Below are positions 53,455 to 61,963 of a stretch of DNA of 64,000 nucleotides, one piece after another. Both the position numbers and the translations under genes were made by a program. The notes below the pieces were generated by a model that ran no database searches, was not told the DNA's origin, and saw only the letters and a program-made list of their open reading frames with translations. The stretch comes from Cohnella phaseoli (GTDB lineage Bacteria; Bacillota; Bacilli; Paenibacillales; Paenibacillaceae). The stretch lies in assembly GCF_003386235.1 (NCBI RefSeq), contig NZ_QRDZ01000001.1, positions 434,001 to 498,000 of the forward strand, read 5' to 3'. The first letter of the stretch is position 1; the number at the start of each line of letters is the position of its first letter.

Positions 53455-53681
53455 ACTGACTCAAAGGGATACCGACAAAAGGAGATGAAGGGTTCGATTT
53501 CTGAAATGAGCGGAGAAGATCGGGAGGTTATCAGTTTACGGCCAATTTACGGTCAAAAATTTAAAGACTGAGAAACTGACAGAAAGGGATACCGGAAAAT
53601 GAGCAGAAAATGAGAGAGAGGCGAGACGAGAGAGGAGCGGAGCGGGGAGCAGAGCAGAGGAACTGACGGAAGGGGATACCG
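53455..53681 (+). repeat. Right array: three copies of the same 20-bp repeat
   Basis: Copies at 53455-53474, 53575-53594 and 53662-53681, on the plus strand, pattern ACTGACNNAAGGGGATACCG and all followed by A-rich sequence (GACAAAA, GAAAATG, GAAAAAG). Spacers are 100 and 67 bases. They point away from the transposase-like gene, opposite to the left array. The stretch 53595-53661 is a purine tract. No gene is seen in 53330-53784. Confidence 0.85.
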
Positions 53682-53723
53682 GAAAAAGAACAAGGACGAT
53701 GGAGGACGAAGAAGGATCCCACT

Positions 53724-53752
53724 TTGTTCAGCTCGCAAAAAAAAGGTACAAT
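53724..53752 (+). promoter_or_regulatory. Sigma-A promoter of lpd
   Basis: TTGTTC (53724-53729), 17-base spacer, TACAAT (53747-53752). No sigma-54 -24/-12 element is visible, unlike the B. subtilis bkd operon. Confidence 0.7.
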
Positions 53753-53784
53753 GGGAAAGTGAGTTTACATACGGAGGGGAAACT

Positions 53785-55218
53785 ATGCCAATCGAAGTCG
53801 ATGTCGCTGTATTGGGCGGAGGGCCGGGAGGCTATACGGCAGCGGTGAAGGCGGCGCAAGCCGGGCTTAGCGTCGTTGTAATTGAGAAGGACAAACTGGG
53901 CGGGACTTGTCTGCACAGGGGATGCATCCCAAGCAAAGCTTTGCTAAGAAGTGCGGAGGTATACGCAACGATCGGGGATTCAGCTTCATACGGTATTCGA
54001 TTGCCGGAGGGAGCTGCTTCGGTAGATTGGGGAGCGGTGTTAAAACGAAAGGACAGTATCGTAGAGCAGCTCTACAAAGGGCTTCAGGCACTCATGAAGC
54101 AGCATAAAATCGAGGTTATTCAAGGCGGCGGTCGCATTATTGGCCCTTCGATTTTTTCGCCTAGAAGCGGGGCGATTGCGGTAGAACTAGCGGACGGGGA
54201 AGCGGAGACAATTGTACCCAAGAACGTCGTAATTGCGACGGGATCGCGTCCGCGCAAGCTGGAAGGCCTGAGCTATGACGGCGAGTTCATCGCGACTAGT
54301 GACGAGGCGTTAGGATGGACGAGCCGCCCATCTTCCGTTCTGATCGTCGGAGGCGGGGTGATTGGCGTCGAATGGGCGTCGATGCTCAGCGATTTCGGCA
54401 CGCAGGTTGCGATTGTCGAAGCCGCGGAACGAATACTGCCCTCGGAGGACAAAGATATTGGCGCAGAAATAGCAAAGGCACTCAGAAAAAGAGGCGTTGT
54501 CATTCATACTGGAGCTTCTCTGCAGACTGATAGCTGCATCACGTCGGACAAAGGTGTCGAGATACGTGCAATGACTGGAGGCGGAGACACGCTGACGCTG
54601 AGTGCGGATCGGATGCTCGTGTCTGTAGGCAGGATTGGCAACGTGGAAGCGTTAGGACTGGAAAATACAGATGTTAAGACGGAGAAGGGTTTTGTTAAAG
54701 TAAATCCCGCGACGCTTCAAACGGGGGAATCTCATATTTACGCGATCGGAGATTGTATAGGCGGCGTTCAGTTGGCGCATGCAGCTATGCACGAAGCGAC
54801 GATGGCGATCGAGCATTTGACCGGGAGCAAGCCGTCGAGGGCCGCGGATCGGGATATTCCGCGCTGCGTCTACTCGCGGCCGGAGGCGGCGGCCATCGGC
54901 TGGACGGAAGAGAACGCCAAGGCGGAAGGCTACCAGGTGCGCACGGCAAAGCTGCCTTTGCGCATACTGGGCAAAGTGCTTGTGCACGGTGAAAGCGATG
55001 GCTTCGCCAAAGTGGTCGCGGATGCGGCAACGGGAGATCTGCTCGGCGTTCACTTGGTAGGAGTGCATGCAACGGAGCTGATTGCCGAAGCTGCGCTAGC
55101 GAAGCTGGTGGATGCGATTCCTTGGGAAATCGGTCGGACGATTCACCCCCATCCGACGCTCTCGGAAGTAATGCAGGAAACGATGCTGGCGCTGGAAGGC
55201 GCAGCGGGACACGCTTGA
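53785..55218 (+). CDS. lpd: Dihydrolipoyl dehydrogenase (E3)
   Basis: A 477-residue flavin disulfide reductase. FAD loop GGGPGGYTAAVKAAQ (residues about 11-25), redox-active GGTCLHRGCIPSKALL, NAD loop GGGVIGVEWASML, and the His/Glu pair HPHPTLSEVMQE. It reoxidises the lipoyl groups of the E2 subunit. As first gene before bkdAA it is the branch-chain E3 (BkdC/LpdV-type). Normal length; GGAGGGG upstream. Confidence 0.95.
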   Translation: MPIEVDVAVLGGGPGGYTAAVKAAQAGLSVVVIEKDKLGGTCLHRGCIPSKALLRSAEVYATIGDSASYGIRLPEGAASVDWGAVLKRKDSIVEQLYKGLQALMKQHKIEVIQGGGRIIGPSIFSPRSGAIAVELADGEAETIVPKNVVIATGSRPRKLEGLSYDGEFIATSDEALGWTSRPSSVLIVGGGVIGVEWASMLSDFGTQVAIVEAAERILPSEDKDIGAEIAKALRKRGVVIHTGASLQTDSCITSDKGVEIRAMTGGGDTLTLSADRMLVSVGRIGNVEALGLENTDVKTEKGFVKVNPATLQTGESHIYAIGDCIGGVQLAHAAMHEATMAIEHLTGSKPSRAADRDIPRCVYSRPEAAAIGWTEENAKAEGYQVRTAKLPLRILGKVLVHGESDGFAKVVADAATGDLLGVHLVGVHATELIAEAALAKLVDAIPWEIGRTIHPHPTLSEVMQETMLALEGAAGHA

Positions 55219-55239
55219 TCCGATCGGCATCAGCAGGCT

Positions 55240-55327
55240 CAACCCGGAGGATTGCCATCCTTCCAGCGCCGAGGAGCGGTTCCCTAAAGGAATTTGCTTG
55301 GCGCGTCGGGTTGGGCGTTTCTTTTTG
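55240..55327 (+). terminator. Possible terminator between lpd and bkdAA
   Basis: CAACCCG (55240-55246) and CGGGTTG (55307-55313) pair over a 60-base loop; TTTCTTTTT follows. Uncertain due to the loop. Confidence 0.4.
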
Positions 55328-55340
55328 CTTGCGAGGGGAG

Positions 55341-55346
55341 TATAAT
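55341..55346 (+). promoter_or_regulatory. -10 element of bkdAA
   Basis: TATAAT at 55341-55346 with a weak -35 (TTTCTT) 17 bases upstream; about 64 bases before the bkdAA start. It suggests separate transcription from lpd. Confidence 0.45.
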
Positions 55347-55409
55347 AGGACTTAACCCCAAGTATTAAGACCAGGTTATAAAACTAAACCAAAGCAGGAG
55401 GACGCGCCC

Positions 55410-56435
55410 ATGATGCATACAGGTTCCGTCCAGCGAGCGCTTCGTCATACCGAGCTTGGCCTTACGGACGAACGCGCAGTCGACATGTACAAGATGATGA
55501 TGTTGGCCCGCCGCTTCGATGAACGCGGGCAGTTGCTGCAACGCGCCGGCAAAGTCAATTTTCATATTTCGGGAATTACCCAAGAGCCTTCTCAGGTCGC
55601 AATGGGATTTGCGATGGATCGGGAGCGTGATTGGTTTCTTCCGTATTACCGAGATTACGGGTTCGTGCTCTCGATCGGCATGACGGTTAAGGAGTTGATG
55701 CTGTCGCTGTATGCCAAAGGAGAAGACCCGAATAGCGCGGGGCGGCAGATGCCCGGGCATTTTGGCAGCAAACGACTGCGCATTGTAACGGGATCCAGCC
55801 CGGTAACGACGCAGGTGCCTCATGCGGCAGGATTCGCCCTCGCGGCCAAGATGCGGAAAGAGCCTTCCGCAGCTATCGTCACGTTCGGCGACGGCTCTAG
55901 CAACCAGGGCGATTTTCACGAGGGTTGCAATTTTGCCGGAGTTCATCAGCTTCCGGTCATTTTCGTATGCGAGAACAATCAGTATGCGATATCAATGTCG
56001 CTTGAAAAGCAAACTCGGGGACGCATATGCGATCGGGCGCTTGGTTACGGATTTCCAGGAGTACGAGTAGACGGCAACGATCCGCTGGAAGTATATCGCG
56101 TGTTCAAGGAAGCCCGCGAGCGCGCAGTGTCCGGCGAAGGACCGACTTTAATCGAGATTATGACTTATCGTGTAACGGCGCATTCGACTTCGGACAACGA
56201 CATGGCCTACCGTACCAAGGAAGAAGTGGACGAGCAAAAGGCCAAGGACGGGATGCCGGTATATAAGCAATATTTAGTGGATGCCGGATTGTGGTCGGAG
56301 GAGAAGGAAGCGACTCTGCAAGCAGAAATCCGCGCGACGATCGACGAAGCTAACGAGTATGCGGAGAAGGCTCCGTTCCAACCCGTAGAGGACGCATTCC
56401 GCTACGTATACGCCGAGGAGAACGGGGAGGGTTAA
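55410..56435 (+). CDS. bkdAA: Branched-chain 2-oxo acid dehydrogenase E1 alpha
   Basis: A 341-residue thiamine-diphosphate subunit. ThDP loop GDGSSNQGDFHEGCNFAG; phosphorylation-loop region YRVTAHSTSDNDMAYRTKEE. It decarboxylates 2-oxo acids of valine, leucine and isoleucine, giving the branched acyl-CoA primers for iso/anteiso lipids. Similar size to B. subtilis BfmBAA. AGGAGG before the ATG. Confidence 0.94.
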   Translation: MMHTGSVQRALRHTELGLTDERAVDMYKMMMLARRFDERGQLLQRAGKVNFHISGITQEPSQVAMGFAMDRERDWFLPYYRDYGFVLSIGMTVKELMLSLYAKGEDPNSAGRQMPGHFGSKRLRIVTGSSPVTTQVPHAAGFALAAKMRKEPSAAIVTFGDGSSNQGDFHEGCNFAGVHQLPVIFVCENNQYAISMSLEKQTRGRICDRALGYGFPGVRVDGNDPLEVYRVFKEARERAVSGEGPTLIEIMTYRVTAHSTSDNDMAYRTKEEVDEQKAKDGMPVYKQYLVDAGLWSEEKEATLQAEIRATIDEANEYAEKAPFQPVEDAFRYVYAEENGEG

Positions 56436-56437
56436 AT

Positions 56438-57424
56438 ATGCCGGTTATCGAATATATCGAAGCGATCAGACTCGCGATGAAGGAAGAAATGGAACGAGAC
56501 AACGACGTATTCGTTCTGGGAGAGGACGTTGGCCTTAAAGGCGGGGTGTTCGGAACGACTAAAGGGCTGCAGCAGCAGTTTGGCGAGCTTCGGGCACTGG
56601 ACGCGCCCCTTGCGGAATCTGCAATCGCCGGCGTCGCGATCGGCGCGGCCATGGCCGGAATGAAACCGATCGCCGAAATGCAGTATTCGGATTTTATGTT
56701 CCCCGCGACCAATCAGATTATTAGCGAAGCTGCTAAAATCCGTTACCGCTCCAACAACGATTGGGATTGTCCCGTCGTGATTCGCGCACCGATCGGGGGA
56801 GGCGTGTTCGGAGGGCTGTACCATTCGCAGTGCCCGGAGTCGGTCTTCTTCGGAACGCCCGGACTCAAGATCGTCGCTCCGGCCACAGCGTACGATGCGA
56901 AAGGGTTGCTGAAGGCGGCGATTCGGGATCCGGACCCGGTTATTTTCTTCGAAAACAAGAAGTGCTATCGATTGATCTCCGACGAAGTGCCGGAGGAAGA
57001 TTATGTCGTCCCGATCGGTAAATCCAAGGTGATGCGCGAAGGAACCGATCTTACGGTTATTGGCTACAGCATGCCTTTGCATTTTGCGATGCAAGCGGCG
57101 GAAGAGCTGTCTAAGGAGCATGGCATCGAAGCTCACATTCTGGATTTACGTACGATTCAGCCGTTGGACCGTGAAGGCATTCTCGAAGCGGCAGCTAAAA
57201 CAGGCAAGGTGCTGATCGTTCACGAGGACAATAAAACAGGTGGCGTGGGAGCCGAGGTCGGAACGATAATCGCCGAGGAACTGCTCTACGAGCTTGACGC
57301 CCCGATTCGTCGATTGTGTGCCCCGGACGTGCCGGCGATGCCGATCAACCCTCCGGGAGAGAAGCACTATCTGCTGAACAAGGAGAAGCTGAAGAAGGCG
57401 ATGCTGGAGCTAGCGCGCTACTAG
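56438..57424 (+). CDS. bkdAB: Branched-chain 2-oxo acid dehydrogenase E1 beta
   Basis: A 328-residue transketolase-like subunit. Conserved: VFVLGEDVGLKGGVFGTTKG, EMQYSDFMFPATNQIISEAA, the SPESVFF-like QCPESVFFGTPGLKIVAPAT, and EDNKTGGVGAEVGTIIAEEL. Starts 3 bases after bkdAA. It forms alpha2beta2 E1. Confidence 0.94.
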   Translation: MPVIEYIEAIRLAMKEEMERDNDVFVLGEDVGLKGGVFGTTKGLQQQFGELRALDAPLAESAIAGVAIGAAMAGMKPIAEMQYSDFMFPATNQIISEAAKIRYRSNNDWDCPVVIRAPIGGGVFGGLYHSQCPESVFFGTPGLKIVAPATAYDAKGLLKAAIRDPDPVIFFENKKCYRLISDEVPEEDYVVPIGKSKVMREGTDLTVIGYSMPLHFAMQAAEELSKEHGIEAHILDLRTIQPLDREGILEAAAKTGKVLIVHEDNKTGGVGAEVGTIIAEELLYELDAPIRRLCAPDVPAMPINPPGEKHYLLNKEKLKKAMLELARY

Positions 57425-57460
57425 GCCTATCGCCGGATTTGGAGAGGGGAACTGTATCAT

Positions 57461-58924
57461 ATGGCTAAAAAGATAGTGGAAATTACGATGCCCCAGCTTG
57501 CGGAGTCTCTCGTATCTGCGACGGTGGACCATTGGCTCAAGCAGCCGGGAGATATGCTGGATATGTACGAGCCGATTTGCGAACTTATTACCGATAAAGT
57601 CAATGCCGAGCTTCCTTCTACGGTTAGGGGCAAGCTTGTTAAGCATCTGATCGGCGCGGGCGAGACGGTGGAAGTCGGCGCGGCGATCTGCCTTGTGGAA
57701 GTGGAAGCCGATGCGGAGGCTGATACCGAGCCGTCTGCGGGAGCACAGGAGTCTGTTTCTCCTGCCGCGCCGGCTGGGGGCTTGGGGACAACTGATACGG
57801 GTTCAGGAACCCTCGGGTCTTCTGGGACAAGGGGGGGCGAACCGGCCTCGCGCCCAGCTGCGGCCATTGCACCCGCTTCTGGGATTGACGCCAACGCCCC
57901 GATGCGCCATCGCTATTCCCCGGCTGTTCAGCGGCTGGCGGCGGAACATGCCATCGATCTGAATCGAGTTAGCGGAACCGGAGAGGGCGGACGTATTACT
58001 CGTAAAGACGTTCAGGTGGCCATCGCTTCGGGGAACGCGTCGATCGGGACAGCCTCGGCGGTTAACCCGGCAACTGCAGCGACCGCTCCAATTGCGTCCT
58101 CGGCTCCAAGCGACTCGTCGCTAGCTCCGATGGATCCGAAAATTCCGGTGCGCTCCACAGGAATCCATTTGTCCGAATCTCCGCGCATTCCGTCAATCGA
58201 AATCGAAGGTCAAGAAGTACCTGGCCGCGGCGAATATTTTATCGATGTAACGCCCGTCCGCAATACGATCGCGACTAGAATGCGCCAGAGCGTTAGCGAA
58301 ATCCCGCATGGCTGGATGATGATCGAGGTCGACGTGACCAATCTCGTCTTGCTGCGCAACAAGCTCAAGGACGATTTCCGCAATCGCGAGGGCATCAACT
58401 TGACCTATATGCCATTTATGATCAAGGCGGTCGTCAACGCGATCAAGGATTACCCGATCATGAATTCGGTGTGGGCGGTCGATAAGATTATCGTGAAACG
58501 CGATATCAACATCTCTCTGTCTGTCGGAACGGAGGATTCGGTCGTTACGCCGGTCATTCGCCATGCGGATCAGAAAAACATATCCGGTCTCGCCCACGAA
58601 ATTGACGATCTCGCAAGACGCACGCGGGAGAAAAAGCTCAAACTGGATGACGTTAACGGCGGCACTTTCACGGTGAACAATACGGGCTCTTTCGGCTCGA
58701 TTCTGACCCAGCCGATCATCAACTATCCTCAAGCCGCGATCATCACGTTCGAATCGATCGTCAAACGCCCCGTCGTTATTAACGACATGATCGGCGTTCG
58801 TTCGATGGTAAATCTGTGTCTGTCGCTCGACCATCGGATTTTGGACGGAGTCATCTGCGGACGGTTCCTGCAGCGGGTGAAGGAAAATTTGGAAGGCTAT
58901 AATTTGGACACGAAGGTGTATTAG
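57461..58924 (+). CDS. bkdB: Branched-chain 2-oxo acid dehydrogenase E2 (lipoyl acyltransferase)
   Basis: A 487-residue E2 core. One lipoyl domain with lipoyl lysine K46 (ITDKVNAELPS), a long Gly/Ala/Thr-rich linker (about 85-145), the E1/E3-binding domain (SPAVQRLAAEHAIDLNRVSG), a second linker, then the acyltransferase domain ending in SLDHRILDGVICGRF with the catalytic His and Asp. The linkers are longer than is usual for BkdB. Confidence 0.94.
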   Translation: MAKKIVEITMPQLAESLVSATVDHWLKQPGDMLDMYEPICELITDKVNAELPSTVRGKLVKHLIGAGETVEVGAAICLVEVEADAEADTEPSAGAQESVSPAAPAGGLGTTDTGSGTLGSSGTRGGEPASRPAAAIAPASGIDANAPMRHRYSPAVQRLAAEHAIDLNRVSGTGEGGRITRKDVQVAIASGNASIGTASAVNPATAATAPIASSAPSDSSLAPMDPKIPVRSTGIHLSESPRIPSIEIEGQEVPGRGEYFIDVTPVRNTIATRMRQSVSEIPHGWMMIEVDVTNLVLLRNKLKDDFRNREGINLTYMPFMIKAVVNAIKDYPIMNSVWAVDKIIVKRDINISLSVGTEDSVVTPVIRHADQKNISGLAHEIDDLARRTREKKLKLDDVNGGTFTVNNTGSFGSILTQPIINYPQAAIITFESIVKRPVVINDMIGVRSMVNLCLSLDHRILDGVICGRFLQRVKENLEGYNLDTKVY

Positions 58925-59087
58925 GTTCAGCGAACTAAATTCATTGAACCTGGTACAGCGGACTTGCCCGGCTCAGTCGCGTTTCGAGCGCGACGCGCCG
59001 GGTTTTCTTGATCGCATAGATAAGCTACAATAGGGAAGTAACTCGCATAGGGATTCAAGCAGAAGTTCGAGCAGGAGGGTTCAAGGC

Positions 59088-59789
59088 ATGAAGGAACTGA
59101 ACGTCGAATGGTTGTCCAGGCGGAAATACGGCGAAGCTTGGGAGCTGCAGAAGCAGCTCGTGAAGGAGATCGAGCGCCAGGAACGGAACGATTTCTTGCT
59201 GCTCCTTGAGCATTCGCCGACCTATACGATCGGCTCGGATCGCCATCCCGAGCATCTGCTGTACGGAAGCGAGGAGTTGGCTCGTCGCGGCATCGAAGTG
59301 TACGAGATCGATCGCGGCGGCGATATTACGTATCACGGTCCGGGTCAGCTTGTTGGTTATCCGTTGCTTTATTTGGATGCCGAAGGGCTTGATCTTCATC
59401 AGTACTTAAGAAATCTCGAGGAAGCGATTATCAAGCTGCTAGCTGAATTCGGCATTCAAGGCGGCAGGAAGCCGGAATATACCGGGGTATGGGTAGGCGA
59501 TCGGAAAATCGCCGCAATCGGGGTCAAGTTCAACAAGGCCCGGACAAGGCGAGGCTTCGTGACGAGCCACGGCTTTGCGCTTAACGTAAAGAAAAACGTG
59601 GAAGAAGACGGCTTCCAAGGCATCATTCCGTGCGGCATTACGGAATACGGGGTGACGTCTCTGGAAACGTTAACCGGTATCGAGCTGCAGGTGGACGAAA
59701 TCGGAAGGCGCATCGTTCCATGCTTCGCAGAAGTGTTCGGTTACGCTTCCGTTACTGCAGAAGAGATACTCCCATCAGTAAAGTCGTAG
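59088..59789 (+). CDS. lipB: Octanoyltransferase LipB
   Basis: A 233-residue lipoate-protein ligase B-type enzyme that moves octanoate from ACP to lipoyl domains. Motifs: LLLLEHSPTYTIG, RGGDITYHGPGQLVGYPLL, the Lys in IAAIGVKFNKARTRRGFVTS followed by HGFALNV, and the catalytic Cys in GIIPCGITEYGV. B. subtilis uses LipM/LipL instead, so this is an E. coli-type route. Placed directly after the E2 gene whose product needs lipoyl. AGGAGG before the ATG. Confidence 0.93.
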   Translation: MKELNVEWLSRRKYGEAWELQKQLVKEIERQERNDFLLLLEHSPTYTIGSDRHPEHLLYGSEELARRGIEVYEIDRGGDITYHGPGQLVGYPLLYLDAEGLDLHQYLRNLEEAIIKLLAEFGIQGGRKPEYTGVWVGDRKIAAIGVKFNKARTRRGFVTSHGFALNVKKNVEEDGFQGIIPCGITEYGVTSLETLTGIELQVDEIGRRIVPCFAEVFGYASVTAEEILPSVKS

Positions 59790-59844
59790 CGACCAACGCA
59801 AACAAAGTAACGTAAATGACGATCTTAAACAAACGCTTGTTCAT
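59752..59844 (-). CDS. prli42: Prli42-like micropeptide (stressosome membrane anchor)
   Basis: A 30-residue peptide on the minus strand: basic start (MNKRLFKIV) and one membrane helix (IYVTLFALVATTLLMGVSLL). This matches the Prli42 type found in Listeria and related Firmicutes, which anchors the stressosome. No stressosome gene (rsbR/S/T) lies in the window, so the function is inferred from size and sequence. GGATGTGGAG precedes the ATG by 7 bases. Its last 38 bases overlap the end of lipB. Confidence 0.75.
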   Translation of the reverse strand: MNKRLFKIVIYVTLFALVATTLLMGVSLLQ

Positions 59845-59921
59845 AAGCGGCTCCACATCCTTTCAGGCTTAGGTTTGCTCATATTTACATTGTAACGAAT
59901 ACGACCTCAGGAGGGAAGATC

Positions 59922-61052
59922 ATGGTTCAGAAAGATAGATTAATCGCCGAGTTTATGGAACTGGTGCAGATCGACAGCGAGACAAAACATGAGACTGAGA
60001 TTAGCAAAGTCCTTAAGGTCAAATTCGAGGAGTTTGGTCTGGAGGTGACGGAGGACGATGTGGCCGATAAAATCGGTCATGGAGCGGGAAATTTATTCGC
60101 TTGGCTCGCACCGTCGGCTGGGCATGAGTCCGTTCCGACCATTCTGTTCACTTCGCATATGGATACCGTCTCGCCCGGAAATGGAATTAAGCCGCGGCTG
60201 GATGACGACGGATATATTCGCAGCGACGGCACGACGATTCTTGGAGCGGATGACAAGGCGGGGCTTGCGGCAATGTTTGAAGCGCTGCGCGTAATTCGCG
60301 AGCAACAACTGCCGCATGGGGGCGTTCAATTCGTCATCACGACGGGCGAGGAATCCGGCTTGATCGGTTCCCGCGCAATGGACGGCTCCAGGCTGCGGGC
60401 CAAGTTCGGCTATGCGCTCGACTCCAATGGCGAGATCGGAGCGATCGCGGTGTCGGCTCCGACCAATTCCCGCCAGTTTATTACGATTAGAGGGAAAGCT
60501 GCTCACGCTGGCGTAAATCCGGAGGACGGCATCAGCGCCATTCAGGTGGCCTCCAAAGCGGTATCCCGCATGAAGCTTGGCCGCATCGATAGCGAGACAA
60601 CGGCCAATATCGGACGCTTCGAGGGCGGAGGCGAGGTAAATATCGTTGTGGATACGATAAAAATTTACGCGGAAGCCCGCAGCCAAGTTCAGGAGAAGAT
60701 GGAGGCGCAGGTCGAATCGATGCGCGAAGCGGTCGCCAGCGCTGCGCATGAATGCGGAGCCGAGTTTAATTTCGAAACGCTGACGATCTACCCGGCTTAT
60801 TATCATGATGACAGCACGGAGGTCGTTCAAGTTGCGAAAGCGGCGATCGAGGCGATCGGACTGACTCCCCGCACGTTCTCATCCGGAGGCGGAAGCGACG
60901 CGAATATGTTTAATGGGAACGGCGTGCCGACCGTTAATCTGGCTGTCGGTTATGAGCACATCCATACGACGAAGGAGCAAATTAAAGCGGACGATCTCGC
61001 GAAAGCGGCCGAACTGGTGCTGTCGATCGTAGGCGAGACGCTGAAGCGGTAA
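59922..61052 (+). CDS. yqjE: M20-family peptidase, PepT-like (YqjE)
   Basis: A 376-residue M20 metallopeptidase. Zinc ligands: TSHMDTVSPG (His and Asp), GADDKAGLAAM, and TGEESGLIGSRA (catalytic Glu and next ligand), DSNGEIGAI. The dimerisation insert has HAGVNPEDGISAIQ. Likely an aminotripeptidase or peptidase-like hydrolase. Close to YqjE of B. subtilis in position. Start ATG 59922 follows AGGAGGGAAG. Confidence 0.85.
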   Translation: MVQKDRLIAEFMELVQIDSETKHETEISKVLKVKFEEFGLEVTEDDVADKIGHGAGNLFAWLAPSAGHESVPTILFTSHMDTVSPGNGIKPRLDDDGYIRSDGTTILGADDKAGLAAMFEALRVIREQQLPHGGVQFVITTGEESGLIGSRAMDGSRLRAKFGYALDSNGEIGAIAVSAPTNSRQFITIRGKAAHAGVNPEDGISAIQVASKAVSRMKLGRIDSETTANIGRFEGGGEVNIVVDTIKIYAEARSQVQEKMEAQVESMREAVASAAHECGAEFNFETLTIYPAYYHDDSTEVVQVAKAAIEAIGLTPRTFSSGGGSDANMFNGNGVPTVNLAVGYEHIHTTKEQIKADDLAKAAELVLSIVGETLKR

Positions 61053-61059
61053 GCGCAGC

Positions 61060-61110
61060 AAGGCAGTGCTTGGACCGTTTAAGGTCGGGGCGCTGCCTTT
61101 GGTTATTTCC
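61060..61110. terminator. Terminator after the peptidase gene
   Basis: AAGGCAG (61060-61066) and CTGCCTTT (61093-61100) with an inner GGACC/GGTC element. It is shared by the converging mciZ gene. Confidence 0.65.
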
Positions 61111-61276
61111 TCGCGGGGAGATCGGCGTCAGGCCGCATCGTTTGCTGAGCCTCTAGCAGCGAGACAAGCGGCGTGCGCGCTCCGCGAAGCTTCTGCTCCT
61201 GACGCAGCGCATGGCGAATTTCCCAAGCTTTGCCGACGAATTGCAGACGTTGCGGCGTTATATATTTTTTCAGCAT
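61103..61276 (-). CDS. mciZ: Z-ring inhibitor MciZ
   Basis: A 57-residue protein with the MciZ core FVGKAWEIRHALRQEQ near residues 14-29. B. subtilis MciZ (40 residues) binds FtsZ and stops Z-ring formation in the mother cell during sporulation; its VGKAWEIRAKL segment matches. Here the C-terminus is longer by about 17 residues (TPLVSLLEAQQTMRPDADLP). GAGGAGG lies 8-9 bases before the ATG. As in B. subtilis it is next to nudF. Confidence 0.8.
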   Translation of the reverse strand: MLKKYITPQRLQFVGKAWEIRHALRQEQKLRGARTPLVSLLEAQQTMRPDADLPARK

Positions 61277-61390
61277 GGTACAAGCCTCCTCGTATCGAAT
61301 GCGTTGCTCGTTCCGTCTACCGTAAGGGGACGAGCCTTCTATACGTTGAGGGTATGCGCGTAAAAACGAGATTAGACTGGGGGATGCGAA

Positions 61391-61960
61391 ATGAGCGCAA
61401 ATAAAGACATTGCCTCTCACCCGTTCTATGAACGGACTTTGGAAAGCAAGCCGATTTTTGAAGGTAGAATCATATCTTTGCAGGTCGATACAGTAAGTCT
61501 TCCAAACGGCGAAACGGCGACGAGGGAGATTGTGCGTCATCCCGGGGCCGTTGCGGTTGTGGCGCTGCTGGATGGCAAAATGCTCGTCGTAGAACAATTC
61601 CGCAAGCCGCTGGAAAAGGTGCAGGTCGAAATTCCGGCGGGCAAGCTGGACGCGGGGGAGGAGCCGGAAGCGGCGGCGCTTCGCGAGCTGGAAGAGGAGA
61701 CGGGGTATCGCGCGCGCAGTATACGTCATCTGCATTCGTTCTCGACATCTCCCGGCTTTGCCGAGGAGGTCGTGCACCTTTATGTAACGGACGATCTTGA
61801 GCCGGGACAAGCGCATCTCGACGATGAGGAGTTTTTGACCTGCGAGGCGATTACGCTGGAGCAGGCGCAAGCGTATATTGCAGAAGGACGCATTTGCGAT
61901 GCCAAAACGCTGCTGGCCGTCTATGCTTGGCGCATGTACGCGCTGACGGGGGCGTTCTAG
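61391..61960 (+). CDS. nudF: ADP-ribose pyrophosphatase (Nudix)
   Basis: A 189-residue Nudix hydrolase. The Nudix box reads GEEPEAAALRELEEETGY with the REL/EE metal ligands. The N-terminal part SKPIFEGRIISLQVDTVSLP is characteristic of NudF. It cleaves ADP-ribose to AMP and ribose 5-phosphate. Order mciZ-nudF-endoQ-spoIIM-fur is as in B. subtilis (yqkG). Confidence 0.93.
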   Translation: MSANKDIASHPFYERTLESKPIFEGRIISLQVDTVSLPNGETATREIVRHPGAVAVVALLDGKMLVVEQFRKPLEKVQVEIPAGKLDAGEEPEAAALRELEEETGYRARSIRHLHSFSTSPGFAEEVVHLYVTDDLEPGQAHLDDEEFLTCEAITLEQAQAYIAEGRICDAKTLLAVYAWRMYALTGAF

Positions 61961-61963
61961 CCG

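Noticed and set aside
52082-53681. CRISPR array in the repeat-rich region
   Set aside because: Repeat copies are imperfect, spacers range from 28 to 100 bases, orientation flips across the central gene, and no cas gene is in the window.
53690-53784. Sigma-54 promoter before the bkd genes
   Set aside because: No GG-N10-GC pattern at suitable spacing; a sigma-A type TTGTTC/TACAAT is present instead.
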